DNA of 64,000 bases from Bacteroides oleiciplenus YIT 12058. GTDB taxonomy: Bacteria > Bacteroidota > Bacteroidia > Bacteroidales > Bacteroidaceae. A program made the position numbers and the translations under genes. The notes under the pieces are model-generated. The model had not been told where the DNA came from. It saw only the letters and a list, made by a program, of their open reading frames with translations, and did no database searches. This document shows positions 26,843 to 35,785 of this stretch, piece by piece (position 1 is the first letter of the stretch; each line of letters starts with the position of its first letter). Location: assembly GCF_000315485.1 (NCBI RefSeq), contig NZ_JH992943.1, positions 543,896 through 607,895 of the forward strand. Reading direction: 5' to 3'.

Positions 26843-27397
26843 TCAGATAAAAAAGAAGAGAAAATAGTAATAGTCTTTCAAATGTTCCCGGAGCTTTTTA
26901 TAAGCAATTCTTTTGAGGGTATGCACCGTTTCGGCAGATACATTTAAATGTGCGGCTATCTCATTATTCTTTTTCCCTTCCATAGCCAACTTCATGATAG
27001 CCCTCATCTGGTCGGGAAGCATATCGATAGCATCCGCCACAATTCTGTAAGTTTCTTCCTCCACCACTGCATCATGAAAAAAAGAGTCCTTTTTCTTCTC
27101 AATCACTTTCTGGGCATATTCCCATACAACTTTAGAATGTTCCAGTTCATTCAACGCTTTATTGCGTACAGCAGTATAAAGAAAAGCTTTCACTTGATGT
27201 AAATAGAAAAAATCATCCCTGATCTGCCAGAGATTAGCAAATGAATCCTGTACAATGTCTGCCGAGGCCTCGTCATTTTCCATATACTGATTGGCAAACA
27301 AACAAAGAGCTACATAATATCTTTCAAAAATATTATGGAATTCTTGCTCGTTGAGCTTTATGCTAATGGGAATATAGGAAGTTTCTGCTATCACCAT
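26843..27397 (-). CDS. ECF-type RNA polymerase sigma-70 factor
   Basis: 184 residues. Region 2 (FHNIFERYYVALCLFANQYM..DEASADIVQDSFANLWQI) and region 4 with a helix-turn-helix (LPDQMRAIMKLAMEGKKNNEIAAHLNVSAETVHTLKRIAYKKLREHL). This is the Bacteroides-specific ECF group paired with FecR-like anti-sigmas. It heads the leftward sigma-fecR-susC-susD-phosphoesterase cluster and should activate it, and possibly the divergent pectate lyase as well. Confidence 0.95.
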   Translation of the reverse strand: MVIAETSYIPISIKLNEQEFHNIFERYYVALCLFANQYMENDEASADIVQDSFANLWQIRDDFFYLHQVKAFLYTAVRNKALNELEHSKVVWEYAQKVIEKKKDSFFHDAVVEEETYRIVADAIDMLPDQMRAIMKLAMEGKKNNEIAAHLNVSAETVHTLKRIAYKKLREHLKDYYYFLFFFI

Positions 27398-27413
27398 TTG
27401 TCGTTTTAGTATG

Positions 27414-27421
27414 CAAAAATA
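27414..27421 (-). promoter_or_regulatory. -7 box for the ECF sigma gene
   Basis: TATTTTTG on the minus strand, 16 bases upstream of the start codon; it matches TAnnTTTG, although the leader would be very short. Confidence 0.4.
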
Positions 27422-27530
27422 ATTAAAAATTGATTCTTTGTCTAAGTTTGGTAGGAAAATCTAGTTACTACATACCAAATCTTACACATAGAAAAAGAAT
27501 TTATCGACATTGCCCGTTCAGGAAACGCAT

Positions 27531-27538
27531 ATCTTTGC
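27531..27538 (+). promoter_or_regulatory. -7 box for the pectate lyase gene
   Basis: TATCTTTG, 26 bases before the ATG at 27565, with TTG at 27511-27513 near the -33 position. It supports that ATG rather than the longer open frame starting at 27430. Confidence 0.6.
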
Positions 27539-27564
27539 CACATCAGAATATTAATCTTAAAACC

Positions 27565-29331
27565 ATGAAAAAAAACTACGCACTCCTATTCGTTATCCTT
27601 TTATGTGCAGTCTTTGCACAGGCTCAAACGACTCCTGCCTTTCCCGGTGCTGAAGGGTTCGCCCGCCACACCGTAACCGGCGGACGCGGAGGAATTGTAT
27701 ATCACGTCACCAACCTTAATGATAGCGGTGAAGGCTCACTGCGCGCTGGTATTGATATGAAAGGTCCCCGAACTATTGTTTTCGATGTATCAGGTCTCAT
27801 TGAACTACAAAGCAGATTAGTCATAAAAAACGGTGACCTCACCATTGCCGGACAAACAGCTCCGGGAGATGGCATCTGCCTTAAGAATTACACTTTGCAT
27901 ATTTCCGGATATAAAGAAGAAGAAAAGAAAGACCAATGCGCCACTAATATTATCATCCGCTTCATCCGTTGCCGGATGGGAGACGAGAAAAAGGCAGAAG
28001 ATGACGCCATGTGGGGTCGCTACACCTCGAATATCATTATAGATCATTGCAGCATGAGTTGGAGTACAGATGAGTGCGCTTCTTTTTATAGTAATAAGTA
28101 CTTCACCATGCAGTGGTGCATCCTGAGTGAGAGCCTTACCAAATCAGTACACGTCAAAGGAAATCATGGATACGGAGCCATCTGGGGCGGTGAGGGCGCC
28201 AGTTTTCACCATAATTTGCTGGCTCACCACAGCAGCCGTACTCCCCGTCTGGATGGTAGTCGCTCCATTGGAAGATGGGAAGAAGAACTCACCGACCTGC
28301 GCAACAATGTGTTCTATAACTGGGGGCCTACCAACGGTGGATACGCCGGAGAAGGCGGACGCTATAATTTCGTAAATAACTACTATAAACCAGGTCCCTC
28401 CACTGCCACTAAGAAAAATATCGTTAACCGTATCTTCCAGCCGAATGCGGATGATGGTAGCCAAAGCAATCCGGCGGGTATTTGGGGAAGCTTTTATATC
28501 AGCGGGAACTATTTTGACGATACCTGTTCTAAATTAAGCAATGATATGAAAAAGCTGGTAGCACAAACCAATGTGGACAATTGGGAAGGTATTCACCCGC
28601 ATCTGGGTAATGGCAACCTGCCGGGAGGAAGTATTGACGGTATCAAAAGCAATGTTGAATTTGAAGTAGCTGCCGTCGGCACACATACAGCTGCACATGC
28701 TTACGAAAATGTACTTGCTCATGTAGGTGCCAGCCTGAAACGGGATGCTGTAGACGAACGCATAATTTCCGAAGTGAAGAATGGCGGTTATACCTATGAA
28801 GGTAGTAACGGGAGCAGTAACGGATTGATTGATTCGCAAGAAGATGTAGAAGGATGGCCTCTGTACAACAGTGAAGAAAAGCCTGCCGACTTTGACAATG
28901 ACGGCATCCCTGATACTTGGGCTACCCAATACCTTCCTGTTGGCAAAACCTATCAGGATATAGAACCTACTACCGGCTATTCTTATCTGGAACTTTATAT
29001 CAACAGCCTCGTTGATAATCTGATGAAAGCCTGTTGTGAGAATAGCAACGCTTCTCCAAGTATCCATGATTTCGGTTTATATGGTACACCTACCGGAGTA
29101 TCCTCTCCTTCCATAGAAACCACAGATGCAGTGAAATGCTTTCGACGCAACAAGCGAATTGTCCTCAAAGGGTTGTCTGCAGGAGCTCGTATTGATATAT
29201 ATGATTTATCGGGTCGCTCCATAGCCTCCCATGAAAGCCTTGACGAACAGGCGGAATACTTCCTCAATCAACCTGCTATTATCAGTGTGCAATCCGGAGG
29301 AAAGAAGTATAGCTTCAAGAGCCCCCGTTAA
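27565..29331 (+). CDS. Secreted pectate lyase (PL1-like) with a C-terminal sorting-like domain
   Basis: 588 residues from the ATG at 27565, which begins a clean signal peptide (MKKNYALLFVILLCAVFAQA). The mature start AFPGAEGFARHTVTGGRGG and the parallel beta-helix core (TIAGQTAPGDGICLKNYTLHISG, IIIDHCSMSWSTDECASFY, FHHNLLAHHSSRTPRLDG) match the pectate-lyase family that cleaves polygalacturonate by beta-elimination. The last ~75 residues (RIVLKGLSAGARIDIYDLSGRSIAS...) resemble the T9SS type A sorting tail. It is divergent from the sigma/SusCD cluster, implying that pectin or a related galacturonan is the target. Confidence 0.9.
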   Translation: MKKNYALLFVILLCAVFAQAQTTPAFPGAEGFARHTVTGGRGGIVYHVTNLNDSGEGSLRAGIDMKGPRTIVFDVSGLIELQSRLVIKNGDLTIAGQTAPGDGICLKNYTLHISGYKEEEKKDQCATNIIIRFIRCRMGDEKKAEDDAMWGRYTSNIIIDHCSMSWSTDECASFYSNKYFTMQWCILSESLTKSVHVKGNHGYGAIWGGEGASFHHNLLAHHSSRTPRLDGSRSIGRWEEELTDLRNNVFYNWGPTNGGYAGEGGRYNFVNNYYKPGPSTATKKNIVNRIFQPNADDGSQSNPAGIWGSFYISGNYFDDTCSKLSNDMKKLVAQTNVDNWEGIHPHLGNGNLPGGSIDGIKSNVEFEVAAVGTHTAAHAYENVLAHVGASLKRDAVDERIISEVKNGGYTYEGSNGSSNGLIDSQEDVEGWPLYNSEEKPADFDNDGIPDTWATQYLPVGKTYQDIEPTTGYSYLELYINSLVDNLMKACCENSNASPSIHDFGLYGTPTGVSSPSIETTDAVKCFRRNKRIVLKGLSAGARIDIYDLSGRSIASHESLDEQAEYFLNQPAIISVQSGGKKYSFKSPR

Positions 29332-29436
29332 TTTTATTGTAATGTGGAGATTACAATACACAGAAACACTGCCTCTTATTATTAATTTTTATAAAAAAAG
29401 TCAGATAACTCGATTTGCATAAATAAAGAAAAGGAG

Positions 29437-29444
29437 TAACTTTG
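29437..29444 (+). promoter_or_regulatory. Promoter of the NifU-like/GGGtGRT operon
   Basis: -7 box TAACTTTG with a -33 TTTG at 29414-29417, spacing 19 bases, a full Bacteroides promoter 60 bases before the start codon. Confidence 0.7.
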
Positions 29445-29503
29445 CGAGCGATTTAAAAAGTGGATTACGTTTTTTATTTTATATAACTTAAAAAGAGCTA
29501 ATT

Positions 29504-30205
29504 ATGACTTATTCACACGAAGTGGAACACATGTGTGTTGTGAAGAAAGGTCCTAACCACGGACCGGCTCCTATTCCCGAAGAAGGTAAATGGGTAAAAG
29601 CTAAAGAAATTGTTGACATCTCTGGTTTGACACACGGCATTGGCTGGTGTGCTCCCCAGCAAGGTGCATGTAAATTAACCCTCAACGTGAAAGAAGGTGT
29701 CATTCAGGAAGCCCTGATTGAAACAATCGGTTGTTCCGGTATGACTCACTCAGCTGCTATGGCATCTGAAATCCTTCCGGGTAAGACCATCCTCGAAGCC
29801 TTGAACACTGACCTCGTTTGCGATGCTATCAACACCGCAATGCGCGAGCTCTTCCTGCAAATCGTTTACGGACGTACTCAGTCAGCTTTCTCTGAAGGCG
29901 GTCTGATTATCGGTGCCGGACTGGAAGACTTGGGTAAAGGTCTGCGTAGCCAGGTAGGTACTCTGTACGGTACATTGGCTAAAGGTCCTCGTTACCTCGA
30001 AATGGCTGAAGGTTACATCAAGAACATCTTCCTGGATAAGGATGACCAAATCTGCGGATACGAATTCGTTCACATGGGTAAATTCATGGACGAGATCAAG
30101 AAGGGTACTGATGCTAACGAAGCATTGAAGAAAGTAACCGGTACTTACGGACGCGTAACAGCTGAACAGGGTGCAGTTAAACATATTGATCCACGTCACG
30201 AATAA
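29504..30205 (+). CDS. NifU-like iron-sulfur cluster scaffold protein
   Basis: 233 residues, no signal peptide. The N-terminal half carries the NifU/IscU fold with a cysteine at GIGWCAPQQGACK and one at ETIGCSGMTHSAAMASEI, fitting ligands of a transient Fe-S cluster. The C-terminal half (GLEDLGKGLRSQVGTLYGTLAKGPRYLEMAEGYI) is particular to this subgroup, which is always found with a GGGtGRT protein. That partner follows after 22 bases. Codon use is strongly biased, as in highly expressed genes. Confidence 0.85.
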   Translation: MTYSHEVEHMCVVKKGPNHGPAPIPEEGKWVKAKEIVDISGLTHGIGWCAPQQGACKLTLNVKEGVIQEALIETIGCSGMTHSAAMASEILPGKTILEALNTDLVCDAINTAMRELFLQIVYGRTQSAFSEGGLIIGAGLEDLGKGLRSQVGTLYGTLAKGPRYLEMAEGYIKNIFLDKDDQICGYEFVHMGKFMDEIKKGTDANEALKKVTGTYGRVTAEQGAVKHIDPRHE

Positions 30206-30227
30206 TTTATAAGGAGGAAAAAGAACT

Positions 30228-31238
30228 ATGATTAGAGAAGTAAAATTTGAAAGTCAAGACCGTCGTATCAAAGGAATCATTGAAGCTTTGAACGCTAACG
30301 GCATCAAAGACATCGAAGAAGCAAACGCTATCTGCGAAGCTGCCGGACTCGATCCTTATAAGACGTGTGAAGAAACTCAGCCTATCTGCTTCGAAAATGC
30401 AAAGTGGGCTTATGTTGTAGGTACTGCAATCGCTATCAAGAAAGGCTGCACAAACGCTGCTGAAGCTGCTGAAGCTATCGGTATCGGTCTGCAAGCATTC
30501 TGTATCCCGGGTTCTGTAGCCGACGACCGTAAGGTTGGTATCGGTCATGGTAACCTGGCAGCCATGTTGCTGCGCGAGGAAACTAAGTGTTTCGCTTTCC
30601 TGGCAGGTCACGAATCATTCGCTGCTGCTGAAGGTGCTATCAAAATTGCTGCTAAAGCTGACAAAGTACGTAAAGAGCCTTTGCGTTGTATCCTGAACGG
30701 TTTGGGTAAGGATGCTGCACAGATCATCTCTCGTATCAATGGTTTTACTTATGTTCAGACTCAATTCGACTACTACACAGGCGAACTGAAAGTAGTTCAA
30801 GAAATCGCTTACAGTGATGGTGCCCGTGCAAAAGTAAAATGCTACGGTGCTGATGATGTTCGCGAAGGTGTAGCTATTATGTGGAAAGAAGGTGTAGATG
30901 TATCTATTACAGGTAACTCTACTAATCCGACTCGTTTCCAACACCCGGTAGCCGGTACTTACAAGAAAGAACGTGTTCTTGCTGGTAAGCCTTATTTTTC
31001 AGTTGCTTCCGGTGGTGGTACAGGCCGTACTCTCCACCCGGATAACATGGCGGCTGGTCCGGCTTCTTACGGCATGACAGATACAATGGGCCGTATGCAC
31101 TCAGACGCTCAGTTCGCTGGTTCTTCATCAGTTCCTGCTCACGTAGAAATGATGGGATTCCTGGGTATCGGTAACAATCCTATGGTAGGTTGTACAGTGG
31201 CTTGTGCTGTAGACGTATCTCAGGCTTTGAGCAAGTAA
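30228..31238 (+). CDS. GGGtGRT protein; its 3' end is supplied by the integrated element
   Basis: 336 residues. The signature SVASGGGTGRTLHPDNMAAGPASYGMTDTMGRMH names the family, which accompanies NifU-like scaffolds; its biochemical role is not known to me. Conserved cysteines occur throughout (ICEAAGLDPYKTCEETQPICF, KGCTNAAEA, FCIPG). The last 165 bases (from 31074) are repeated at 44610-44774, where they form an orphan gene end with its own terminator. The parsimonious reading is that the element inserted within this gene and restored it with its own copy of the end; the protein change between copies is limited (VSQALSK here, VAQALSK in the remnant). Confidence 0.92.
   Translation: MIREVKFESQDRRIKGIIEALNANGIKDIEEANAICEAAGLDPYKTCEETQPICFENAKWAYVVGTAIAIKKGCTNAAEAAEAIGIGLQAFCIPGSVADDRKVGIGHGNLAAMLLREETKCFAFLAGHESFAAAEGAIKIAAKADKVRKEPLRCILNGLGKDAAQIISRINGFTYVQTQFDYYTGELKVVQEIAYSDGARAKVKCYGADDVREGVAIMWKEGVDVSITGNSTNPTRFQHPVAGTYKKERVLAGKPYFSVASGGGTGRTLHPDNMAAGPASYGMTDTMGRMHSDAQFAGSSSVPAHVEMMGFLGIGNNPMVGCTVACAVDVSQALSK
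31074..31177 (+). repeat. Left attachment-site repeat (attL), 104 bp
   Basis: Identical over 104 bases to 44610-44713. Flanks on both sides diverge only at scattered synonymous positions for a further ~13 bases (5') and ~60 bases (3'), so recombination took place somewhere within the identical stretch. Confidence 0.85.
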
Positions 31239-31252
31239 TTACTACATAGTAG

Positions 31253-31286
31253 ATCCCTGTAACTGACAAAGTTATGGGGATTTTCT
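31253..31286 (+). terminator. Terminator after the restored GGGtGRT gene
   Basis: 12-bp stem (31253-31264 with 31270-31281, two G-U pairs) followed by TTTTCT. It comes from the element and replaces the original terminator now at 44798-44834. Confidence 0.65.
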
Positions 31287-31468
31287 ATTTTCAGTAAGTT
31301 CGTGGGTTGAACTGCTGATTTACCTTTCTCCTACCTATCAAAATCAATCAAGAACACTATAAATGATTGGCTGAAATTACTGCATAAAATTGGCTCTTTA
31401 GGTCGTAAATGGGTTGCACGATTAAGAGTTGGTTTAGGGTAAATTTGGGCTAAAATGGCAATTATTTT

Positions 31469-31515
31469 GTGACTTATTTGTGACCACTTTTCTATTTTCT
31501 TACAAGTGGTCACAA
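31469..31515. repeat. Integrase arm-like site and 12-bp inverted repeat at the left end
   Basis: 31478-31489 is exactly complementary to 31504-31515 (12 bp, 14-base spacer). The 21 bases at 31469-31489 recur, 18/21 identical, at 44464-44484 near the other end. Position at both ends suggests integrase arm binding; an operator for the integrase gene is an alternative for the inverted repeat. Confidence 0.6.
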
Positions 31516-31597
31516 AACACAGGATAACAGACTATACTACAGATAGATATATCATATTTAAAGAACTTCCAAATGTCTAATTTTAATTGATTAAACA

Positions 31598-32815
31598 ATG
31601 GAAAGAAGTTCATTCGCTATTCTCTTTTTCATAAGAGAGAGCAAAGTTAGAAAAGATGGTAATGCTCCTATTGAAGTCAGCATTACTATTAATGGAGAAA
31701 GATGTTTTTTCTCTACTGGTAAGAAAGTAAAAGCTATTGCTTGGGATAAGAACAGGCAATTAGTAAAGGGGAAAGATGAGGAAACTACAAGCCTCAACAA
31801 CTACCTTAAATCAGTCAGAGCAAAAATGTATGAGAAAGAAGCAGAGTTACTGGATAAAGGTTTTGTGATTACAGCCCAACTCTTATACGATGCCTATTTT
31901 GACAAAGTAGAATGTCTGCAAGAGAAATCCTTATTAAACGTATTAGAAGAACACAACGCAGAGCGTAAAGCAATGGTAGGTAAAACTGTTGCACCTGCTA
32001 CCTATTGGGTATTTGAGTACACAGCCAGATTACTAAAAGAGTTCATTCTACAGAAATATGGTAGAGAGGATTTATACCTAAGAGAATTGAACCTTAGTTT
32101 CATTCAAGGCTTTCACTCATTCCTATTAGGTGAGAAGAAGATGGGGCAAAATTCCAGTACCAAGCATTTAAAGTTCCTAAAAAAGTTATTGAACTTAGCT
32201 GTTTCCAACTCCTACATTTCCCATAATCCTGTAAATGCTTACAAGGTAGAGCGCGAACCTGTAGAGATTGATTTCTTAGACGAGGAAGAACTAAGAAAGA
32301 TTATCAACTTTGATACTCCTATTCCACGTTTTGAGAGAGCAAAGGATATGTTCCTGTTTGGATGCTTCACAGGTCTTAGTTACATTGACATCAAAACCCT
32401 AACAGCAGAACACTTTGAGAAAGATGGTACAGGTAGAATCTGGATTAAGAAGCGTAGAGTAAAGACAGGTGTATTATCAAGAATCCCCCTACTCCCTATT
32501 GCCAAACTGATACTGGATAAGTACAAAGGAGGTGAAAGATTATTGCCTATTCAAGACCCTGCTGACATTAATAAGTACTTGAAAGACATAGCAATACTAT
32601 GCAATATAAAGAAGAGAATTACATTTCACACTTCGAGGCATACATTTGCCAGTACAGTCACGCTTGCCAATAACATATCATTGGAAGTTGTATCTAAGAT
32701 GTTAGGGCATACAAATACCAGAATGACAACCCATTATGCCAAGTTAATTGACAGGTGTATAGGTGAGCAAATGGACAAGTTAATGGACACATTTACAGAA
32801 GAAGGTAACGATTAA
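31598..32815 (+). CDS. Tyrosine integrase of the element
   Basis: 405 residues: N-terminal arm-binding domain (SFAILFFIRESKVRKDGNAPIEVSITINGER), SAM-like core-binding domain (about 105-205) and catalytic domain. The Arg I position reads FTGLSYIDIKTL, that is Ser instead of Arg, as is known for IntDOT of CTnDOT. The remaining catalytic residues are present: HTSRHTFAS (H-x-x-R), LGHTNTRMTTHY (His and the nucleophilic Tyr). It lies 360 bases inside the left end, ends at a strong terminator and should catalyse integration into the GGGtGRT gene. Confidence 0.93.
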   Translation: MERSSFAILFFIRESKVRKDGNAPIEVSITINGERCFFSTGKKVKAIAWDKNRQLVKGKDEETTSLNNYLKSVRAKMYEKEAELLDKGFVITAQLLYDAYFDKVECLQEKSLLNVLEEHNAERKAMVGKTVAPATYWVFEYTARLLKEFILQKYGREDLYLRELNLSFIQGFHSFLLGEKKMGQNSSTKHLKFLKKLLNLAVSNSYISHNPVNAYKVEREPVEIDFLDEEELRKIINFDTPIPRFERAKDMFLFGCFTGLSYIDIKTLTAEHFEKDGTGRIWIKKRRVKTGVLSRIPLLPIAKLILDKYKGGERLLPIQDPADINKYLKDIAILCNIKKRITFHTSRHTFASTVTLANNISLEVVSKMLGHTNTRMTTHYAKLIDRCIGEQMDKLMDTFTEEGND

Positions 32816-32834
32816 GGTTAGTTAAATTCTAAAT

Positions 32835-32870
32835 AATCCCACTTGCAGCAATGTAGGTGGGATTTTTTTT
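32835..32870 (+). terminator. Rho-independent terminator after the integrase
   Basis: AATCCCAC/GTGGGATT stem, 14-base loop, then a run of T. It overlaps the upstream part of the next open frame, which argues for that gene starting at 32906. Confidence 0.85.
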
Positions 32871-32905
32871 ATACATTTGAACAGCCAAATATAAAACGCA
32901 AATGT

Positions 32906-33748
32906 ATGCCAGTAGATAAGTTTACAGAAGATACCTATATAGAATTTGAATACCAATTACTTGATTATGTAGAACAAGTTGCTTTAGAATTTAATCCAGA
33001 TATGGGATTTGATTCAGATGGTAATATGTATCCATGTGGTACATTGGCAATTGAGCGATTTAAAGTGAGATACAACAGAAAGTTTATTGATATTAAATTC
33101 AAGCATGAAGACTACCTACACAACAAAGAAATACAAGACACATTAAAGGAATTGGGTGTAGATATAGATAAGTTCTGGTATCTGCTACTCTATGTAATGG
33201 ATTATACTGCTGGTTATTGTTGGGATGCAATAGAAGTAAAGGAATCCCCCAAAGAGCAACTGGAAAAGTTAGTCAAACTAATAGCTGACAACTGCTCTGA
33301 TTATAATAAAGTATCTGGTGCAACATTCAGCACTCCTATTACCATTACCATAAATGCCAAAGGTAAGCAGACACTTACCATTGATAACCCTAATACAATA
33401 GCCTATATAGGACTATTATGTGCTAAAGGTTGCAGTGAGATTGAAGATAATAGTATTCTATCATTAAGATACAGTGATAATGATACATTAACTGCTGCTG
33501 ATACTATGCGTATATGCTTATTTGCAAAGATGTTCCTGTACTTCTTTGAGATTAACAAGCAATTCAATAAGAGGCAGAAGAAAGGAAATACAATTTCACT
33601 AAGTAAAAATCTACTCATATCCAGACTTGCATACTTTACCAAGCTAACCACTAATAAGAACTATTTGAATGATGATGATAATCTTAAGAAAGCTATTAAA
33701 GAATATGGAGATAAAAAGCTATCCACAATAAATAGTTACTACTTCTAA
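32906..33748 (+). CDS. Hypothetical protein of the element
   Basis: 280 residues from the ATG at 32906; the longer frame would begin inside the integrase terminator. Acidic N-terminal half (YIEFEYQLLDYVEQVALEFNPDMGFDSDGN), no signal peptide. C-terminal half (about 185-280) is helical and lysine/asparagine rich. No family recognised. It is closed off by its own terminator (33770-33824), so it is a single-gene unit. Confidence 0.65.
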   Translation: MPVDKFTEDTYIEFEYQLLDYVEQVALEFNPDMGFDSDGNMYPCGTLAIERFKVRYNRKFIDIKFKHEDYLHNKEIQDTLKELGVDIDKFWYLLLYVMDYTAGYCWDAIEVKESPKEQLEKLVKLIADNCSDYNKVSGATFSTPITITINAKGKQTLTIDNPNTIAYIGLLCAKGCSEIEDNSILSLRYSDNDTLTAADTMRICLFAKMFLYFFEINKQFNKRQKKGNTISLSKNLLISRLAYFTKLTTNKNYLNDDDNLKKAIKEYGDKKLSTINSYYF

Positions 33749-33769
33749 ACAATCATCTAACTGTATATC

Positions 33770-33824
33770 AGCCCTATTCTTGTATTCCTAATTAAAAAGG
33801 GAGTATAAGGATAGGGCTTTTTTC
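33770..33824 (+). terminator. Terminator with a long stem
   Basis: AGCCCTAT...ATAGGGCT at the base, continued with near-complementary sequence (TTCTTGTATTCC with GGGAGTATAAGG), then TTTTTTC. Confidence 0.85.
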
Positions 33825-33997
33825 ATCCCTTTTAAGCCCACTAAATCCCCTCATATTTGCAGTGTCAAAACGATGACAGCAGAACTAAAGATTAAAGGGG
33901 AGTAAGACAAGCCCTGCAAATTCCTCCCTATTAATTAGTTCAAATGCCAGTAGTTTTGCAGCGTAATCAAATTAATAACCCATTAAAATTAGAGACA

Positions 33998-35173
33998 ATG
34001 GAAACTAAAGGAATCGCAACAGTAGAGAACGTAAACGAAGTAATTAACTCTAAAAATGAAGTAGTTATGACAAAAGAACAAGTAATTGAAAACGCACGCA
34101 TCGCATTAGCTGAAAAGAAACAGTTCCTTGCAGATAATGCAAATGCTGAAAAGAATATCGTTAAATCAGCAGAAACGAATGTTACTAAGGCAGAAAGAAG
34201 CTATGTAGAGGCATTGCAAGCAAGAGAGTTACCAACAACCACAGTAGAATTGTGGAATGTACAGACTTCTACAGAGGAACAAGAGATTATCAGTAAGAAA
34301 AAAGCTGAAATCATTATTGCCACTTCTGATTACAGCATGACTGTAAGTAAGGTGAATGTTGAATTGGGCAAAGACTTGATAAAAGACAGCAGACTTGAAA
34401 AGATGCCTTTATTTGTAACTGATGCCAAATTGTTCTATGATGCAGAAATTACATTGAAAGACCTCAATGGAAATATCGTTCCTAAGAATACTCCCAATGT
34501 TTTTGTATCAGTTGATACAGCCAATGGATATTGGAAATGGAAAACATACCATGAAGCTAATATCAATTCCATCGTAAAGAACGAATCTGCATTAATCATT
34601 GAGAATGTGAGAATCAAGACATTCAGTTCCTTGCAAGAATTTGCACAATACAGAGGTGTAAACAACGTACTAAGCAGAGGATTTAATGGTTTGGAGAAAG
34701 CAGGAAACGCAGCATTAGCCACCCAAAATGAATTTTACAAGAAGATATTTGAGGTAGCTAAGGAGTTAAAGGCTAATATCAGCGTAGTAACCAAATACTA
34801 TAACTTAGGTAAAACGCTGAATCTGAAAGTCTGGAATGATGCAATGCTTGGAATAGTTAGTGGGGATTTCAGTTATGACTTAACAATTGGTGATGAACTT
34901 ATTGAAACATTGCAGAAAGTAACCTCCAAAGTAAGCACAATCAAAGAACGCTATATGATTGATGCAATTACCAGATTAGCAAACCTACAGCCACAAGGTG
35001 CAGAGGATAAAATTGGCATTAAAGAAACTATCAAAACAATAGAGACCTTGAACAAGGAAACAGTAGCATACGTAGAACAAGTTTCTTTAGACAAAGTGAA
35101 TGAAATCTACACTGCTTTACTCACACAGTATCTTAAAAATCATGAGGTAATTAAAGAAGAACAAACTGCCTAA
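33998..35173 (+). CDS. Hypothetical protein with coiled-coil N-terminus
   Basis: 391 residues from the ATG at 33998 (METKGIATVENVNEV). Residues about 20-75 are charged and heptad-like (QVIENARIALAEKKQFLADNANAEKNIVKSAETNVTKAE), followed by an alpha/beta region and a helical C-terminus. No signal, no membrane helix, no family recognised. Codon choice is regular, suggesting good expression, and it has its own terminator. Position behind the integrase unit suggests an element-specific function. Confidence 0.65.
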   Translation: METKGIATVENVNEVINSKNEVVMTKEQVIENARIALAEKKQFLADNANAEKNIVKSAETNVTKAERSYVEALQARELPTTTVELWNVQTSTEEQEIISKKKAEIIIATSDYSMTVSKVNVELGKDLIKDSRLEKMPLFVTDAKLFYDAEITLKDLNGNIVPKNTPNVFVSVDTANGYWKWKTYHEANINSIVKNESALIIENVRIKTFSSLQEFAQYRGVNNVLSRGFNGLEKAGNAALATQNEFYKKIFEVAKELKANISVVTKYYNLGKTLNLKVWNDAMLGIVSGDFSYDLTIGDELIETLQKVTSKVSTIKERYMIDAITRLANLQPQGAEDKIGIKETIKTIETLNKETVAYVEQVSLDKVNEIYTALLTQYLKNHEVIKEEQTA

Positions 35174-35186
35174 TCTAAGAATCCAG

Positions 35187-35215
35187 AGCCTATGTGACAG
35201 ATAGGCTTTATCTTT
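35187..35215 (+). terminator. Terminator after the coiled-coil gene
   Basis: AGCCTAT (35187-35193) pairs with ATAGGCT (35201-35207), followed by TTATCTTTT. Confidence 0.65.
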
Positions 35216-35284
35216 TCTCCTTTATTATAGTGTTGCTCCTAACGAATACGCTTTAGACTGATACAATATTGATTTTCAGAAGTT

Positions 35285-35328
35285 GCGACCTAGCTGTTAG
35301 GTCGCTTACCAAAAGTTCAGTATCTTTG
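35285..35328 (+). promoter_or_regulatory. Operator-like hairpin and promoter of the small-gene operon
   Basis: An 8-bp perfect inverted repeat (35285-35292 with 35298-35305, GCGACCTA/TAGGTCGC) lies at the -33 region of a TATCTTTG -7 box (35321-35328). A repressor bound there would block the promoter of the three genes that follow. Confidence 0.6.
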
Positions 35329-35413
35329 TATTACTTCAAGCAAATGAAATACAGATACTTCCAACTTACCAAGATTGACGACAAATAACCTATCTAAAGT
35401 CAAATTAATTGCA

Positions 35414-35587
35414 ATGGAAGAATTTACCTATGAGCAAATAAGAGCAAAAGCGCTAAAACAAGGAGTTAAAGATAATAAGTTCCAGATTGGAATGTACGCC
35501 CAATCAAATGGCTACATGAAACGCAAAGTACATAGAAATGGAAGACATTACACAGTCTATGTATCATTACAGAAACTCACATATTAA
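35414..35587 (+). CDS. Small hypothetical protein
   Basis: 57 residues from the ATG at 35414 (MEEFTYEQIRAKALKQG...); an in-frame ATG 13 codons earlier is less likely given the promoter layout. The end, YMKRKVHRNGRHYTVYVSLQKLTY, is basic and beta-like. First gene of a three-gene group. No family recognised. Confidence 0.5.
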   Translation: MEEFTYEQIRAKALKQGVKDNKFQIGMYAQSNGYMKRKVHRNGRHYTVYVSLQKLTY

Positions 35588-35593
35588 TATCGT

Positions 35594-35785
35594 ATGATAA
35601 TTCACTTACCAACAGGAAAGACATTCAGTAATAGGAAAGAAGCCAAGATTTACTTTGGTGCTACTTACTATTACAAGTTAGAAAAGGAAAAGAGAGATTT
35701 ACAATTTACACATGATATTCAATCAGCTACTTATGAATATGGAAAGATTAATACCAACAAAGTGCAAGAACAGGGCAACGATTAA
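35594..35785 (+). CDS. Small hypothetical protein
   Basis: 63 residues, MIIHLPTGKTFSNRKEAKIYFG..., basic, no signal; the opening resembles short proteins that read 'name-threshold' DNA-binding modules in phages, but no family can be named. Its last 47 bases overlap the start of the next gene in another frame. Confidence 0.5.
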   Translation: MIIHLPTGKTFSNRKEAKIYFGATYYYKLEKEKRDLQFTHDIQSATYEYGKINTNKVQEQGND

